From an uncultured Pontibacter sp. (GTDB lineage Bacteria; Bacteroidota; Bacteroidia; Cytophagales; Hymenobacteraceae), in the NCBI RefSeq assembly GCF_947495565.1, contig NZ_CANLZM010000016.1:49386-113385 (forward strand): a DNA stretch of 64,000 nt, read 5' to 3'. The translations under genes were made by a program, and so were the position numbers. Positions 52,902 to 60,536 of this stretch are shown in pieces. The notes beneath the pieces were generated by a model. The model saw only the letters and a list, made by a program, of their open reading frames with translations. It made no database searches and was not told the DNA's origin. The stretch's first letter is position 1. Every line of letters starts with the position of its first letter.

Positions 52902-53843
52902 CTACGCTGCCATAGTTGTTGCTTCTGCCCCCAAGTTACTTTCTGCCTGTAAGTTTAGGATATAGCTAGCCGCTTTAAAAGCCTTTGTGCTTGCATAGAT
53001 GATCATTGTCTTATCATCTTTAAACTTCTTCGCCCATCCCCGCAGGTAAGCCACCGAGTTTTCAAAAACCTCCGCTTTGATACCTGTAAAGGCGTTGAGG
53101 AAACTTGCTCCCATCTCGGCTATCAGTTCCTCCTTAGAGTAATTTATATCGCCAAACCGGGCCGCGTTCTCTATGTCAGCAAAACGGTTAAGCCTGGTTT
53201 GATGGCCTGTGGAGTGGATCAGTTCGTGAAACAAAGTTGCGTGATAAGCCTGGGAGGAAACAAAGCTGCTCAGCTCCGGCATCTGTACCGTATCATTAAA
53301 AGGCGCATAGTAGGCCTGGGAGCCTCCGTGCAGAACTTTCGGGCGTGGCATAGGGTATTGATCCACCACCTCCTGACAAGCCTCTATTACCTGCAGATCG
53401 GTACGCTCATGAACAGAAGGGAGGGCAAACTCGATTCCTTCCACTTGATCAATATTGAATACCGTCCAAATAAAGGGGATAAATCTTCTCTGATACACCT
53501 CCTCTGTCTCTCCTGAAGTGCCTTTATCCTCACTAGTATCACTTTTGGCGTAAACTTTCCAGTAGATGATCTGGGTTCCTTTCTCTCCCTTCTTTACATG
53601 CCCGCCCAGCTCTTTAGCCTGTTTATAGGTAAGAAAATAGGGCGTCCTAAAGCTTTTCTTATCAGTCAGGTAGTTCAGAAAGAAAGCATTGAAGCCTTCA
53701 TAATAGCGGCCAGATACATAGTTTTTAGGCAATCCGTAAGATGTCCATGGCTTTCTCCAGAATACCTGGCCTTGTTCTAATTGCTCGATGACCTCATTTG
53801 TTACCTGATCTGCCAGTTGAATGAATTTTTGATAAGCGTTCAT
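52902..53843 (-). CDS. ardC: ArdC-type antirestriction protein
   Basis: This protein of about 313 residues has an N-terminal ssDNA-binding ArdC-type region (FWRKPWTS...NYVSGRYYEGFNAFFL). A C-terminal zincin domain has HELIHSTGH (about residues 206-214 from this start) and a KEELIAEMGASF helix. ArdC proteins protect incoming single-stranded DNA from host restriction during conjugation. The ATG at 53843 is chosen over one nine codons upstream by comparison with family starts. It lies behind a TATACGTA-type element shared with the RadC-type gene. Confidence 0.85.
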   Translation of the reverse strand: MNAYQKFIQLADQVTNEVIEQLEQGQVFWRKPWTSYGLPKNYVSGRYYEGFNAFFLNYLTDKKSFRTPYFLTYKQAKELGGHVKKGEKGTQIIYWKVYAKSDTSEDKGTSGETEEVYQRRFIPFIWTVFNIDQVEGIEFALPSVHERTDLQVIEACQEVVDQYPMPRPKVLHGGSQAYYAPFNDTVQMPELSSFVSSQAYHATLFHELIHSTGHQTRLNRFADIENAARFGDINYSKEELIAEMGASFLNAFTGIKAEVFENSVAYLRGWAKKFKDDKTMIIYASTKAFKAASYILNLQAESNLGAEATTMAA

Positions 53844-53881
53844 AACTTTTAGCTTTAGAAGGTTAAACAAAACTTATATTA

Positions 53882-53930
53882 ATATATACGTAATGTATAT
53901 ATTAAGTTACATTTAGTATATAAAATTTAT
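53882..53930 (-). promoter_or_regulatory. ArdC promoter region with shared motif
   Basis: The plus strand holds ATATATACGTAATGTATA followed by ATTAAGTTACATTTAGTATA. The same order (motif, then AGTTACATTA) is found before the RadC-type gene at 54592-54640, giving two nearly parallel regulatory regions of about 50 bases. Both genes are leftward. Confidence 0.5.
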
Positions 53931-54025
53931 CCACAAAATAGAGTTTTTATTTCCCCTTATGTTAGCGCTAAATTGCTTGTGTGGTATTGTAGAACAGGCA
54001 TTACTACAGAAAGAAAAAAAGAAAA

Positions 54026-54041
54026 CCCGCCGTCAGGCGGG
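54026..54041 (-). terminator. Rho-independent terminator after the RadC-type gene
   Basis: CCCGCC-GTCA-GGCGGG (54026-54041) is followed on the minus strand by a TTTTC/T-rich tract (54011-54024 as A on the plus strand). It lies downstream of the leftward RadC-type gene. Confidence 0.75.
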
Positions 54042-54087
54042 CCGCTACGGTTGGTTTACAGCCGAGATTTGAAGGAGTAAGGGACTT

Positions 54088-54552
54088 TTATAAAAGTCCC
54101 TCGTCTGCAAAAGAATAATAACCCTCATTGGTAAGGATGATGTGATCCAAAACAGCAATATCAAGTAAGTTGCCGCCCTCCTTCACCTTTTTAGTAAGGC
54201 TAATATCTGCACTGCTGGGCTTTAAGTTGCCCGATGGGTGATTATGGGCTAAAACGATCCCACTGGCATTGGCTTTGAGCGCAGCGACAAAGATAAGTTT
54301 GGGATCTGCCACCGTACCGGCCACGCCACCGGTAGAAACTTCAAATATTCCCAGCACTTTGTTTGCCCTGCTTAGTAACATAACCTTAAATTGCTCGCGT
54401 AACTGTATGCTGCCCTCATCCCATAGCTGTAGGAAGAAAGTGTAACTGTCTTTAGAACTCGTAATCTGCGGGCGCTCGGAGGGCTTCACTTGGGGATGGT
54501 AGCTGAGCTTTACCTCTGCAATCTGGCTGACGGTTGTTGAAGTCTGTTCCAT
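54088..54552 (-). CDS. RadC-type JAB-domain protein
   Basis: This protein of about 154 residues has a RadC/JAB metalloprotein core. The HNHPSGN motif (H105 and H107 in the longer frame) and the SSADISLT segment form the zinc site. Plasmid-borne RadC-type proteins are common on mobile elements and their role is unclear. The start at 54552 (MEQ) is preferred over the slightly longer frame. Its promoter resembles that of ardC. Confidence 0.82.
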   Translation of the reverse strand: MEQTSTTVSQIAEVKLSYHPQVKPSERPQITSSKDSYTFFLQLWDEGSIQLREQFKVMLLSRANKVLGIFEVSTGGVAGTVADPKLIFVAALKANASGIVLAHNHPSGNLKPSSADISLTKKVKEGGNLLDIAVLDHIILTNEGYYSFADEGLL

Positions 54553-54591
54553 ACACACAAAATTTAAAGGGGTTGATATAAAAGATATATT

Positions 54592-54640
54592 AATATATAC
54601 GATATGTATATAAAAAGTTACATTATGTATGTATAATTTT
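54592..54640 (-). promoter_or_regulatory. Promoter region of the RadC-type gene with shared motif
   Basis: The plus strand contains AATATATACGATATGTATA followed by AAAAAGTTACATTATGTATG, closely parallel to the region before ardC. The shared architecture suggests control by the same plasmid regulator. Confidence 0.5.
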
Positions 54641-54866
54641 TATGCTTTTATCTTATTTTCCCCGGCCCTGTGTAGGAATCTTTAGACTTCATAGCTAGTT
54701 ATTAAAGCACTGGTCATATTTTAGCTGTTTTTGTGAAGAAGTTGTGTAATTTTCGCAGCGCAAGTCTCTTTCTCTTCCCTTTTGTTAAATCTTTATTGTT
54801 CACGAACCCCTCCGACATTTCAAATTACTATTTATAAGGAAGTATATAGAAGTATATATATTTAGT
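54641..54866. other. Gene-free stretch before the iterons
   Basis: AT-rich region of about 225 bases between the RadC-type promoter and the first iteron. It holds no recognised gene and probably forms part of the replication origin. Confidence 0.45.
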
Positions 54867-55168
54867 GGCAATACTTGAACGGCTGTACGGAATAGAGCCA
54901 ATGGGGTGCATTGTGGGTGTGGCAATACTTGAATGACCTATTGCTACTGAGGCAATACTTGAACAGCTTTGGAGAAGCGTGGCAATACTTGAATGGCTTG
55001 AGGCAATACTTGAGTAGGCAAAACAGCTATTGTTGAGGGGAATAGCCAATTTGTGGCGATACTTGAACGCCTTGAGACAATACTTGAATGGATTGTGGCA
55101 GTACTTGAACGGCTCCGGCTACTGAGGCAATACATGAACGGCTCTGACAGAGTGAGGCAATACTTGAA
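54867..55168 (+). repeat. Iteron cluster, ten copies of GGCAATACTTGAA
   Basis: Copies start at 54867, 54921, 54951, 54981, 55002, 55055, 55076, 55097, 55126 and 55156. Most read GGCAATACTTGAA, with single changes in a few (GGCGATACTTGAA, GACAATACTTGAA, GGCAGTACTTGAA, and GGCAATACATGAA at 55126). Start-to-start spacings (54, 30, 30, 21, 53, 21, 21, 29, 30) cluster near whole helical turns, so bound initiator would lie mostly on one face. They are directly repeated and adjoin the rep gene, as in iteron-controlled origins. Confidence 0.85.
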
Positions 55169-55335
55169 TAGTAAATATCCTCTTGGCTCAAGAAGGCATC
55201 CATAAGGGAAAAGATCGATGCGATACATTAAACCTGCCGCTTCATATGGCTTGCAGTAACGCAACCTGTCAAGAGACCCTCAGAAAGAACGCTTGTGGCA
55301 TGCTGGAGACATCCGCTAGGAGTTTCTATCATTAT

Positions 55336-55542
55336 TCAAGTGCCTTCGTTAAGTCTCTGTACAGTAGAGACAAATCGTTCCTGCGCATAATGTCGATTCT
55401 CTCCACATTGCACGTTATAGAAGAATTGGCTGCTCAGCTTGTCATACACTATTTCAGTGACTCTACCTTTTTGGTCACCTAATCCTGTGAACGTACCGCT
55501 TACTTCTACATCTTCTCCAAGTTTGTATTTTGCAAAAGTCAT
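55336..55542 (-). CDS. Small protein inside the origin region
   Basis: This 68-residue protein starts MTFAKYKLGEDVEVSGTF and includes GRVTEIVYDKLSSQFFYNV, a pattern of a small SH3-like or beta-barrel fold. It lies between the ten-iteron cluster and two further iterons next to rep. The function is unknown. It may affect replication control, or it may be an accessory gene that inserted between origin parts. Confidence 0.55.
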   Translation of the reverse strand: MTFAKYKLGEDVEVSGTFTGLGDQKGRVTEIVYDKLSSQFFYNVQCGENRHYAQERFVSTVQRLNEGT

Positions 55543-55586
55543 ATCTCATCCATATATTAGATTGGCTCTTTATGTCTTGTATGCGT

Positions 55587-55693
55587 GGCAATACTTGAAT
55601 AATAGGCTAGAACACTTGCTTAAAGTCCTTCCAAGGGCAATGTAGGGAGTTTCCATATAGACTTTAGTTATGCCCTGTGTGACAATACTTGAA
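55587..55693 (+). repeat. Two further iterons next to rep
   Basis: GGCAATACTTGAA at 55587-55599 and GACAATACTTGAA at 55681-55693, 94 bases apart (about nine helical turns). They lie just beyond the rep 3' end and are separated from the main cluster by a small gene. Confidence 0.75.
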
Positions 55694-55700
55694 TAGCGTT

Positions 55701-56822
55701 TTAATTATCGTCGGAGAATAGACCTCCCCGAATAAGCTTTTTCGCCATTGCCAGTGTGATATCCTTGTTGTGCACCTTAAAATATGCTTTGCAAAGCTCA
55801 TTTGCTTTGTGCGTTAGGTCCGCGTCCGAGTTAGTAAGCCAACGCTGAAAAGTATCTTTCTCTCCAGTGATTTGGACATGGTTCCCATATGTATGGTGGA
55901 AAAGATCCCGCATGCGCTCCAGCAAGGCAATGTAAAAGTTGTGATCCTCCTTCGCCTCCATAACCTCGTGATATACGGAGAAGTCCAAACTAACCCAATA
56001 GAGCTCCTGGTACTTTTTTGTTGGGTCCCCTTGGACAAAAGTATAGTCAAAAGGCAGTTTTCCTTTTTCCCGAATGTAGTCCAGTACCCTCTTCACACTT
56101 TTTTTCTTGAACCGAGGTTCCTCTGACTCAATATGGGCAACCGAGGCCAACAGATCTATAGGCAACTTTGTGATGCGTTTACCTGAGCTAAGCAGCTGGT
56201 GACGCGTCTTGTAAAGGAAAATGTACAGGCTCTTGCGCCCGTCGCCGCCACGCCCTTTTCCTACATGCTTATAGCCATTGGTGTCGATGGTATAGTACCT
56301 ACGGAAGAACCCTTCCATAAGCTCATCCGATATTCGGACATCATAAATCTTGATGGTGTTGGTATGTCTGTCGATGCTAACCTTAATATCCTTGAGAATG
56401 GCAAAGTTCTTCAGCTCTATCACCTTATCCTGATGCTTATACTCGTAGGAACGAGAGAAGATGATGTTATTGCTCAGCATGTGGAACAAGGCATAGTCAA
56501 AGGTTGTCTCAAACCTGTGACCGAAATATTCCGGCACTTCCGCTTTGGGGTTATTTTTGAACTTGGGATGCACCTCACACAAGGTCTGTTTGTTGCGCCC
56601 TGTCTCTTTGCAGAACTCTGAAAGCGTGAACCTCGTGAAACCAAATAGGTCCTTTTTCATCTTCCTCGAAATGAAGACGATGAAGTCTTTTACAATACCG
56701 GCATCTTCATCAAAGGACTTCTCAATGTCTCTGATGTTATCGGCTACGCTCCGGTCAATCCTACTTAGGAAGTAGGTCGGATCGCTTAAAAGGGCCTCAG
56801 AGGGTTTGTTCTCGTGTTGCAT
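55701..56822 (-). CDS. Rep_3-type plasmid replication initiator
   Basis: This 373-residue initiator has two winged-helix-type halves (VFISRKMKKDLFGFTRFTLSEFCKETGRNKQTLCEV near residues 48-83 and the LPIDLLASVAHIES...VKRVLDYIREKGKL segment near 215-250), as in RepA/RepB proteins of iteron plasmids. The iterons lie directly downstream and should be its binding sites. A TATTTTTG -7-like box on the minus strand (56829-56836) is only six bases from the ATG, suggesting a short leader. No frameshift was seen. Confidence 0.85.
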   Translation of the reverse strand: MQHENKPSEALLSDPTYFLSRIDRSVADNIRDIEKSFDEDAGIVKDFIVFISRKMKKDLFGFTRFTLSEFCKETGRNKQTLCEVHPKFKNNPKAEVPEYFGHRFETTFDYALFHMLSNNIIFSRSYEYKHQDKVIELKNFAILKDIKVSIDRHTNTIKIYDVRISDELMEGFFRRYYTIDTNGYKHVGKGRGGDGRKSLYIFLYKTRHQLLSSGKRITKLPIDLLASVAHIESEEPRFKKKSVKRVLDYIREKGKLPFDYTFVQGDPTKKYQELYWVSLDFSVYHEVMEAKEDHNFYIALLERMRDLFHHTYGNHVQITGEKDTFQRWLTNSDADLTHKANELCKAYFKVHNKDITLAMAKKLIRGGLFSDDN

Positions 56823-56968
56823 AAGTTACAAAAATACAGGTACGAATTGGCAACTCAGCCACTGGTACAGTCCTTCCTCCTCCTTACAGGAAACAGGTTG
56901 ATAAAAATCTTTGGGTAAGTTAAATTCTTTCAAAGTTAACAATGTACAAAATATAAATCTTTACAGAA
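56823..56968. other. Short spacer with rep promoter
   Basis: About 146 bases. Apart from the TATTTTTG box near 56829 no further element was recognised. Confidence 0.35.
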
Positions 56969-57205
56969 CTAACCTTTCTCGATTCGGATGCTGTACCCGA
57001 CCTTCTGTAGCGTTTCCTGGGCTTTGACAAGCCTGGCCAAAAAGGTTTGCCTATAGCTCCCTTTCCCACGGCCAACGCCTTCATCGAGCTCTGCCAACTT
57101 CTCCCACGTTAGGTTTGCCTGCTTAAACATGGCCTTCACCTCTGCGCTGATGTGGGTCTTAGGATCACACGCTGCGCATGTATCCCCTTGGTTAATCTCA
57201 TTCAT
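56969..57205 (-). CDS. Small protein of the Fic operon
   Basis: This 78-residue protein has a CAAC motif near the N-terminus and a basic C-terminus (RQTFLARLVKAQETLQKVG). Its start overlaps the Fic stop (ATGA at 57202-57205). It could be a partner or antitoxin of the Fic protein, but the (S/T)xxxE(G/N) inhibitory motif of VbhA-type antitoxins is not seen in it. Confidence 0.6.
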   Translation of the reverse strand: MNEINQGDTCAACDPKTHISAEVKAMFKQANLTWEKLAELDEGVGRGKGSYRQTFLARLVKAQETLQKVGYSIRIEKG

Positions 57206-57825
57206 AGTTTGAACCTGATAGACTGCTTATTTGATAACTCAACAGGCTGAAGGACCGCCTTAAACAGCGGGTAAAAAGGGGAGGGGCCTTTGTGTCCTGC
57301 AGCAAATGAAGCCTGCTCTGCCTGTTGGTACTGCTGTGCCGAAACCTTGCGCCAGTCTATTTCATACCCCGCCTGTCGGGACAAAAGGGAAAAGAAAACC
57401 TTTAGTGTTCTGGTGTTTCCTTCCCGGAAAGGGTGAATGGCATTCAGCTCCTCAAAAAAATAAGATCCCTTCAACAGGAACTGCTCTCTGTCCAGTCCCT
57501 TTAAATACCCTGCTGCCTTCAGCTCCTGGAGTAAGTGATTGGTATAGGGCTCAATCATACGTGGCGCGGCATGTACGGCATTGCCTTTGGAGATCATCAC
57601 ACTCCGGAGCTCCCCTGCCCAAGGGTAGACGGAGCCAAATGTTTCCTTGTGGATCAGCTGCCAAAGCGTTAAATCAAACTTTAGCTGGCTGGGCAGTTTA
57701 TCAGGCAAAGCCAACACGTTATGTCTCCAGTGGGTAAGCTCTAATTTGCTTAGCTTAGCTGCGTCCCTAATGTTAAAATGATTGATCAGCACACTAGTGC
57801 CGGGATAGCAGTACCTGTCGTTCAT
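57202..57825 (-). CDS. Fic-domain protein
   Basis: This 207-residue protein has the Fic active-site loop HPFREGNTR (H131-R139) and the YPWAGELRSV segment common in Fic proteins. The canonical motif HxFx(D/E)GNGRxxR is altered: the second glycine is threonine and the last arginine is lysine (K142), so AMP-transfer activity may be changed. Fic enzymes modify target proteins with nucleotide or phosphate groups and often act as toxins. It is the middle gene of a three-gene operon with overlapping starts and stops. Confidence 0.8.
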   Translation of the reverse strand: MNDRYCYPGTSVLINHFNIRDAAKLSKLELTHWRHNVLALPDKLPSQLKFDLTLWQLIHKETFGSVYPWAGELRSVMISKGNAVHAAPRMIEPYTNHLLQELKAAGYLKGLDREQFLLKGSYFFEELNAIHPFREGNTRTLKVFFSLLSRQAGYEIDWRKVSAQQYQQAEQASFAAGHKGPSPFYPLFKAVLQPVELSNKQSIRFKL

Positions 57826-58235
57826 TACAGATACTTTAAGTTGAATACCTCAGTCATCTCCTCAGGCGTGATTTGTCCGTTGATATACAGCTCGTCCAGC
57901 ACCTTGTTGAGCTCCTCCTCCTCGTAGCCCTCGCAGGCGGCTATGTGGTTTGTCTGCCCGAGTTGCTCCCTCCGTTCCTGGCGAACCTTTTCCGATACCA
58001 CAGGCCTGTCACTGTACTGAGATAAAAGCTGCAGTACTTTCTGCTCCCTAACCTCCTGCTGCACTGTCTCCAGGCTTCTGATCAGTCCGTTGAAGTACTC
58101 TGCTATAGTTCTGTGATTGCGTTGGTTCGTGGCTTCTATGGCTTTGATAAAGTACATATCGTCCACGTTGCTCTGGTCATAGTTTTCCAGTATGATCGTG
58201 GTCCCGTTCTGTAAAATGCCTTTTACTCTGTTCAT
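57825..58235 (-). CDS. Unknown protein preceding Fic
   Basis: This 136-residue protein is highly charged, mostly helical, with an acidic EGYEEEELNKVLDELY segment near residues 103-118. It could be an antitoxin for the Fic protein or a DNA-binding regulator of the nearby palindrome. Its stop overlaps the Fic start (TAATG at 57823-57827). No known domain was recognised. Confidence 0.6.
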   Translation of the reverse strand: MNRVKGILQNGTTIILENYDQSNVDDMYFIKAIEATNQRNHRTIAEYFNGLIRSLETVQQEVREQKVLQLLSQYSDRPVVSEKVRQERREQLGQTNHIAACEGYEEEELNKVLDELYINGQITPEEMTEVFNLKYL

Positions 58236-58280
58236 GCTAACTCAAGGTAATGCCTGTATTGGTATACGAAATAGGCTTAT

Positions 58281-58308
58281 CAAAAGTAACAATATATTGT
58301 TACTTTTG
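58281..58308. promoter_or_regulatory. Perfect 28-bp palindrome with -7 boxes (Fic operon)
   Basis: CAAAAGTAACAATA and its exact complement meet at 58294/58295. Both strands contain TACTTTTG, matching TAnnTTTG, so the palindrome can overlap a promoter in each direction. It ends 45 bases upstream of the first gene of the Fic operon. This is what an autoregulatory toxin-antitoxin operator would look like. Confidence 0.65.
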
Positions 58309-58891
58309 CAAATAAAAATAGGATTTCCTTCAATTTTACATTCTAGCTTGTTACTAGGAAAACAAATAGCAGATTTAAAACCACTATAAAGCGTCATAAT
58401 TGTTTAAGGGCAGTAGAGGCACTTATGAGAATAAATAATCAAGCAAATTATCTGTTAAAGAGCAGGGAATAAAGATATTTTATAAGTATTAGTTAATAGA
58501 TTTTAATTATTAATTAATACTTAAATCTAAAGACAACAGGTGAGCTAATAGAAATCAGGTTGATTACCAATAATATCTAAGTCATATAAGACAGAGTAAG
58601 ATGTGTCAAAGTAAAATTAACTGCTTACTCAGGTTTTGCTTATTAACTGAGCTCAACTTTGTCCTCTTCTATTAATAAAACACTAGTTATCGAAGCTATA
58701 TACTCACCTGCCTCCCAGAAGATGCAAGTATTTGTCGCTTTAGCGAAGTGGGTACTGCCTGAAGGCTGCTTTTTATAATGTCATGATATATAGTATATTC
58801 GAAAGTTCGGTTCCTATTTACTATTACTGTGGCCAGCTAAAGGGAATAATTCGGCTTGTACACAAGATTGGTTCATTATATAGAAAAAGCA
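58309..58891. other. AT-rich intergenic stretch
   Basis: About 580 bases of AT-rich DNA with no open frame of good coding quality. It contains only the region upstream of the UDG-like gene. Nothing further was recognised. Confidence 0.45.
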
Positions 58892-59434
58892 ATGACTCCT
58901 GTTAGACATAGATTTTTAGATCATCAAATAAACCCTGAAACAGAAACTCTAATAATCGGAACTTTCAATCCTGATACAGCTGATAATCAAGCTGAGTTTT
59001 TCTATGGTAGAAGCAGGAACTACCTGTGGAGGCTACTTCCAACTGCATTTCAAGAACCTGATTTGAAAAGCGCAACCAAGCAGGACAAGCTAAAATTCAT
59101 TGAAAGAAACAAAATAGACCTCATAGATTTAATTTCTGAAATTGAAGTTGACGAAGGACAAGAAGCCAATTATTATGACGGTTACATAGACAACAAAGTG
59201 ACTGCTTGGAGAGATGTAATTACAGAGATTGACCGACTGGAGAACCTTAAAAGAGTTTGCTTTACCAGGAGAACTTTCTCAGACATTCCAAACATGAAAA
59301 AGCAAGTTGAAGCACTTCAAAACCATTGTGAGAAAAAAGATATATACTTTCAGGCAATGACTACTCCAGCAAGATTTTATAAAGAAGACAAACAAATCGA
59401 ATGGACTAAGTTTCTTTTAAATGGTTCCAGGTAA
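58892..59434 (+). CDS. Uracil-DNA-glycosylase-like protein
   Basis: This protein of about 180 residues from the chosen ATG has the pattern LIIGTFNP near residue 20, followed by FFYGRSRNYLWRLLP. This resembles small UDG-superfamily proteins related to DNA-repair glycosylases (the IGTFNP segment corresponds to the substrate-binding loop of that fold). The frame is open 12 codons further upstream, but this ATG with AGAAAAAGC before it is preferred. It overlaps the next gene by 14 bases, so the two are coupled. Function is inferred by pattern only. Confidence 0.55.
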   Translation: MTPVRHRFLDHQINPETETLIIGTFNPDTADNQAEFFYGRSRNYLWRLLPTAFQEPDLKSATKQDKLKFIERNKIDLIDLISEIEVDEGQEANYYDGYIDNKVTAWRDVITEIDRLENLKRVCFTRRTFSDIPNMKKQVEALQNHCEKKDIYFQAMTTPARFYKEDKQIEWTKFLLNGSR

Positions 59435-60266
59435 GGATACAAATACTGTCTATCTATCTGAATTGCTTCATACAGACAGCAGGTTTACTTGTTGTTTTGA
59501 TCAATTAACTGCTATACTTGAAAAGCACGGTATCCCATACAAGCTTATAGGAGAGACAAGAGATATTTGGTGTCGCGACTACATGCCAGTTCAAATTGGA
59601 GAGGGGGAGTTTGTTCAGTTCCGTTATGAACCGTCTTACCTAAAAGATGACCTGCAGCTACAATCTGACCCTAAAATTGTATGTCAGGCAAATAACCTAA
59701 CCCCCCACTTTACAAATATCAACCTTGACGGTGGAAACCTTGTGAACTGGTCTGACAGGGCCATAATTTCGGATCGTGTCTTTGAGGAAAACCCTGAATT
59801 TACAAATAAGGCAAAATTGATCTCTGAGATTGAAAACCTGTTGGGTGTTGAGCTCATTGTAATTCCACAGATTAAGTCAGATATGACAGGTCATGCAGAC
59901 GGACTTGTTAGGTTTGTTGATCGCTGCACGGTTCTCGGGAATCACAGGGAGCAAGAATACAAGTATTGGAAAGACGGGATTAATAAGGTTCTTAAAGAAT
60001 GGCAAATAGAATACATTGATATACCCTTTTTTGAATATAAAGACAGGAAGTATAAAGACAATGCTATTGGTTGCTACGTTAATTTCCTAGAAGTGAAAGA
60101 CTTGATATTACTCCCAATCTTCGAAATAAATGAAAACCGGGATAACGAAGTTTTAAGCCTTTTAAAACAGATTTATCCGGACCGAGTAATTGAGACTATT
60201 AACTTTAATGAAGTCGGGCTCTCTGGTGGTCTTTTAAATTGCACTACTTGGACGATTAAAGAATAG
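59421..60266 (+). CDS. Agmatine/peptidyl-arginine deiminase-family protein
   Basis: This 281-residue protein has the key residues of guanidine-modifying deiminases: RDYMP at 52-56, DGGN at 103-106, GHADG at 157-161 (histidine 158) and the catalytic cysteine 274 in GGLLNCTTW. The family hydrolyses guanidinium groups (agmatine or protein arginine). It is shorter than agmatine deiminases (about 340-370 residues), lacking the N-terminal segment with the usual PEWxPH start. The overlap with the UDG-like gene is unusual for a housekeeping deiminase and suggests a shared role. Confidence 0.8.
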   Translation: MVPGKDTNTVYLSELLHTDSRFTCCFDQLTAILEKHGIPYKLIGETRDIWCRDYMPVQIGEGEFVQFRYEPSYLKDDLQLQSDPKIVCQANNLTPHFTNINLDGGNLVNWSDRAIISDRVFEENPEFTNKAKLISEIENLLGVELIVIPQIKSDMTGHADGLVRFVDRCTVLGNHREQEYKYWKDGINKVLKEWQIEYIDIPFFEYKDRKYKDNAIGCYVNFLEVKDLILLPIFEINENRDNEVLSLLKQIYPDRVIETINFNEVGLSGGLLNCTTWTIKE

Positions 60267-60536
60267 CGGCACTACAACTATGGTCAGTTCAATGCAACCT
60301 GATTTATCGGCCTCTGCTCACGGAAATTCTATAGCATAACACACCCATGCTCAATATTTATTACACTTTAAGCAAAAATTAAAAAATAATAATTATTAAT
60401 TATTATTTTTAACCATAGAAAAACGGAACACATACAGTATTAATTTAGAGAACTTTACGGCATCAAGTATGATTGCAGCAGATAGAAATTAAGCGGTAAT
60501 TACTTCAAAAAATGTTATGTGAGCGAAAACAGTTCA
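60267..60536. terminator. Gene-free space with 13-bp hairpin between convergent genes
   Basis: AAAAATAATAATT (60382-60394) and AATTATTATTTTT (60398-60410) form a perfect 13-bp AT-rich stem around three bases, flanked by A and T runs. It is a likely bidirectional terminator between the deiminase and the leftward DUF3800 gene. Nothing else was recognised in this 270-base space. Confidence 0.55.

Noticed and set aside
54867..55168. CRISPR array
   Set aside because: The 13-base units are too short and the spacing too small and variable for CRISPR. They adjoin a rep gene and fit iterons.
54828..55264. Two long minus-strand open frames through the iteron region
   Set aside because: Their translations consist of repeated residues produced by the iterons themselves, with no start context.
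55183..55645. Plus-strand open frames between and over the iterons
   Set aside because: They lie antisense to the 68-residue gene or contain iteron translations, with no start support.
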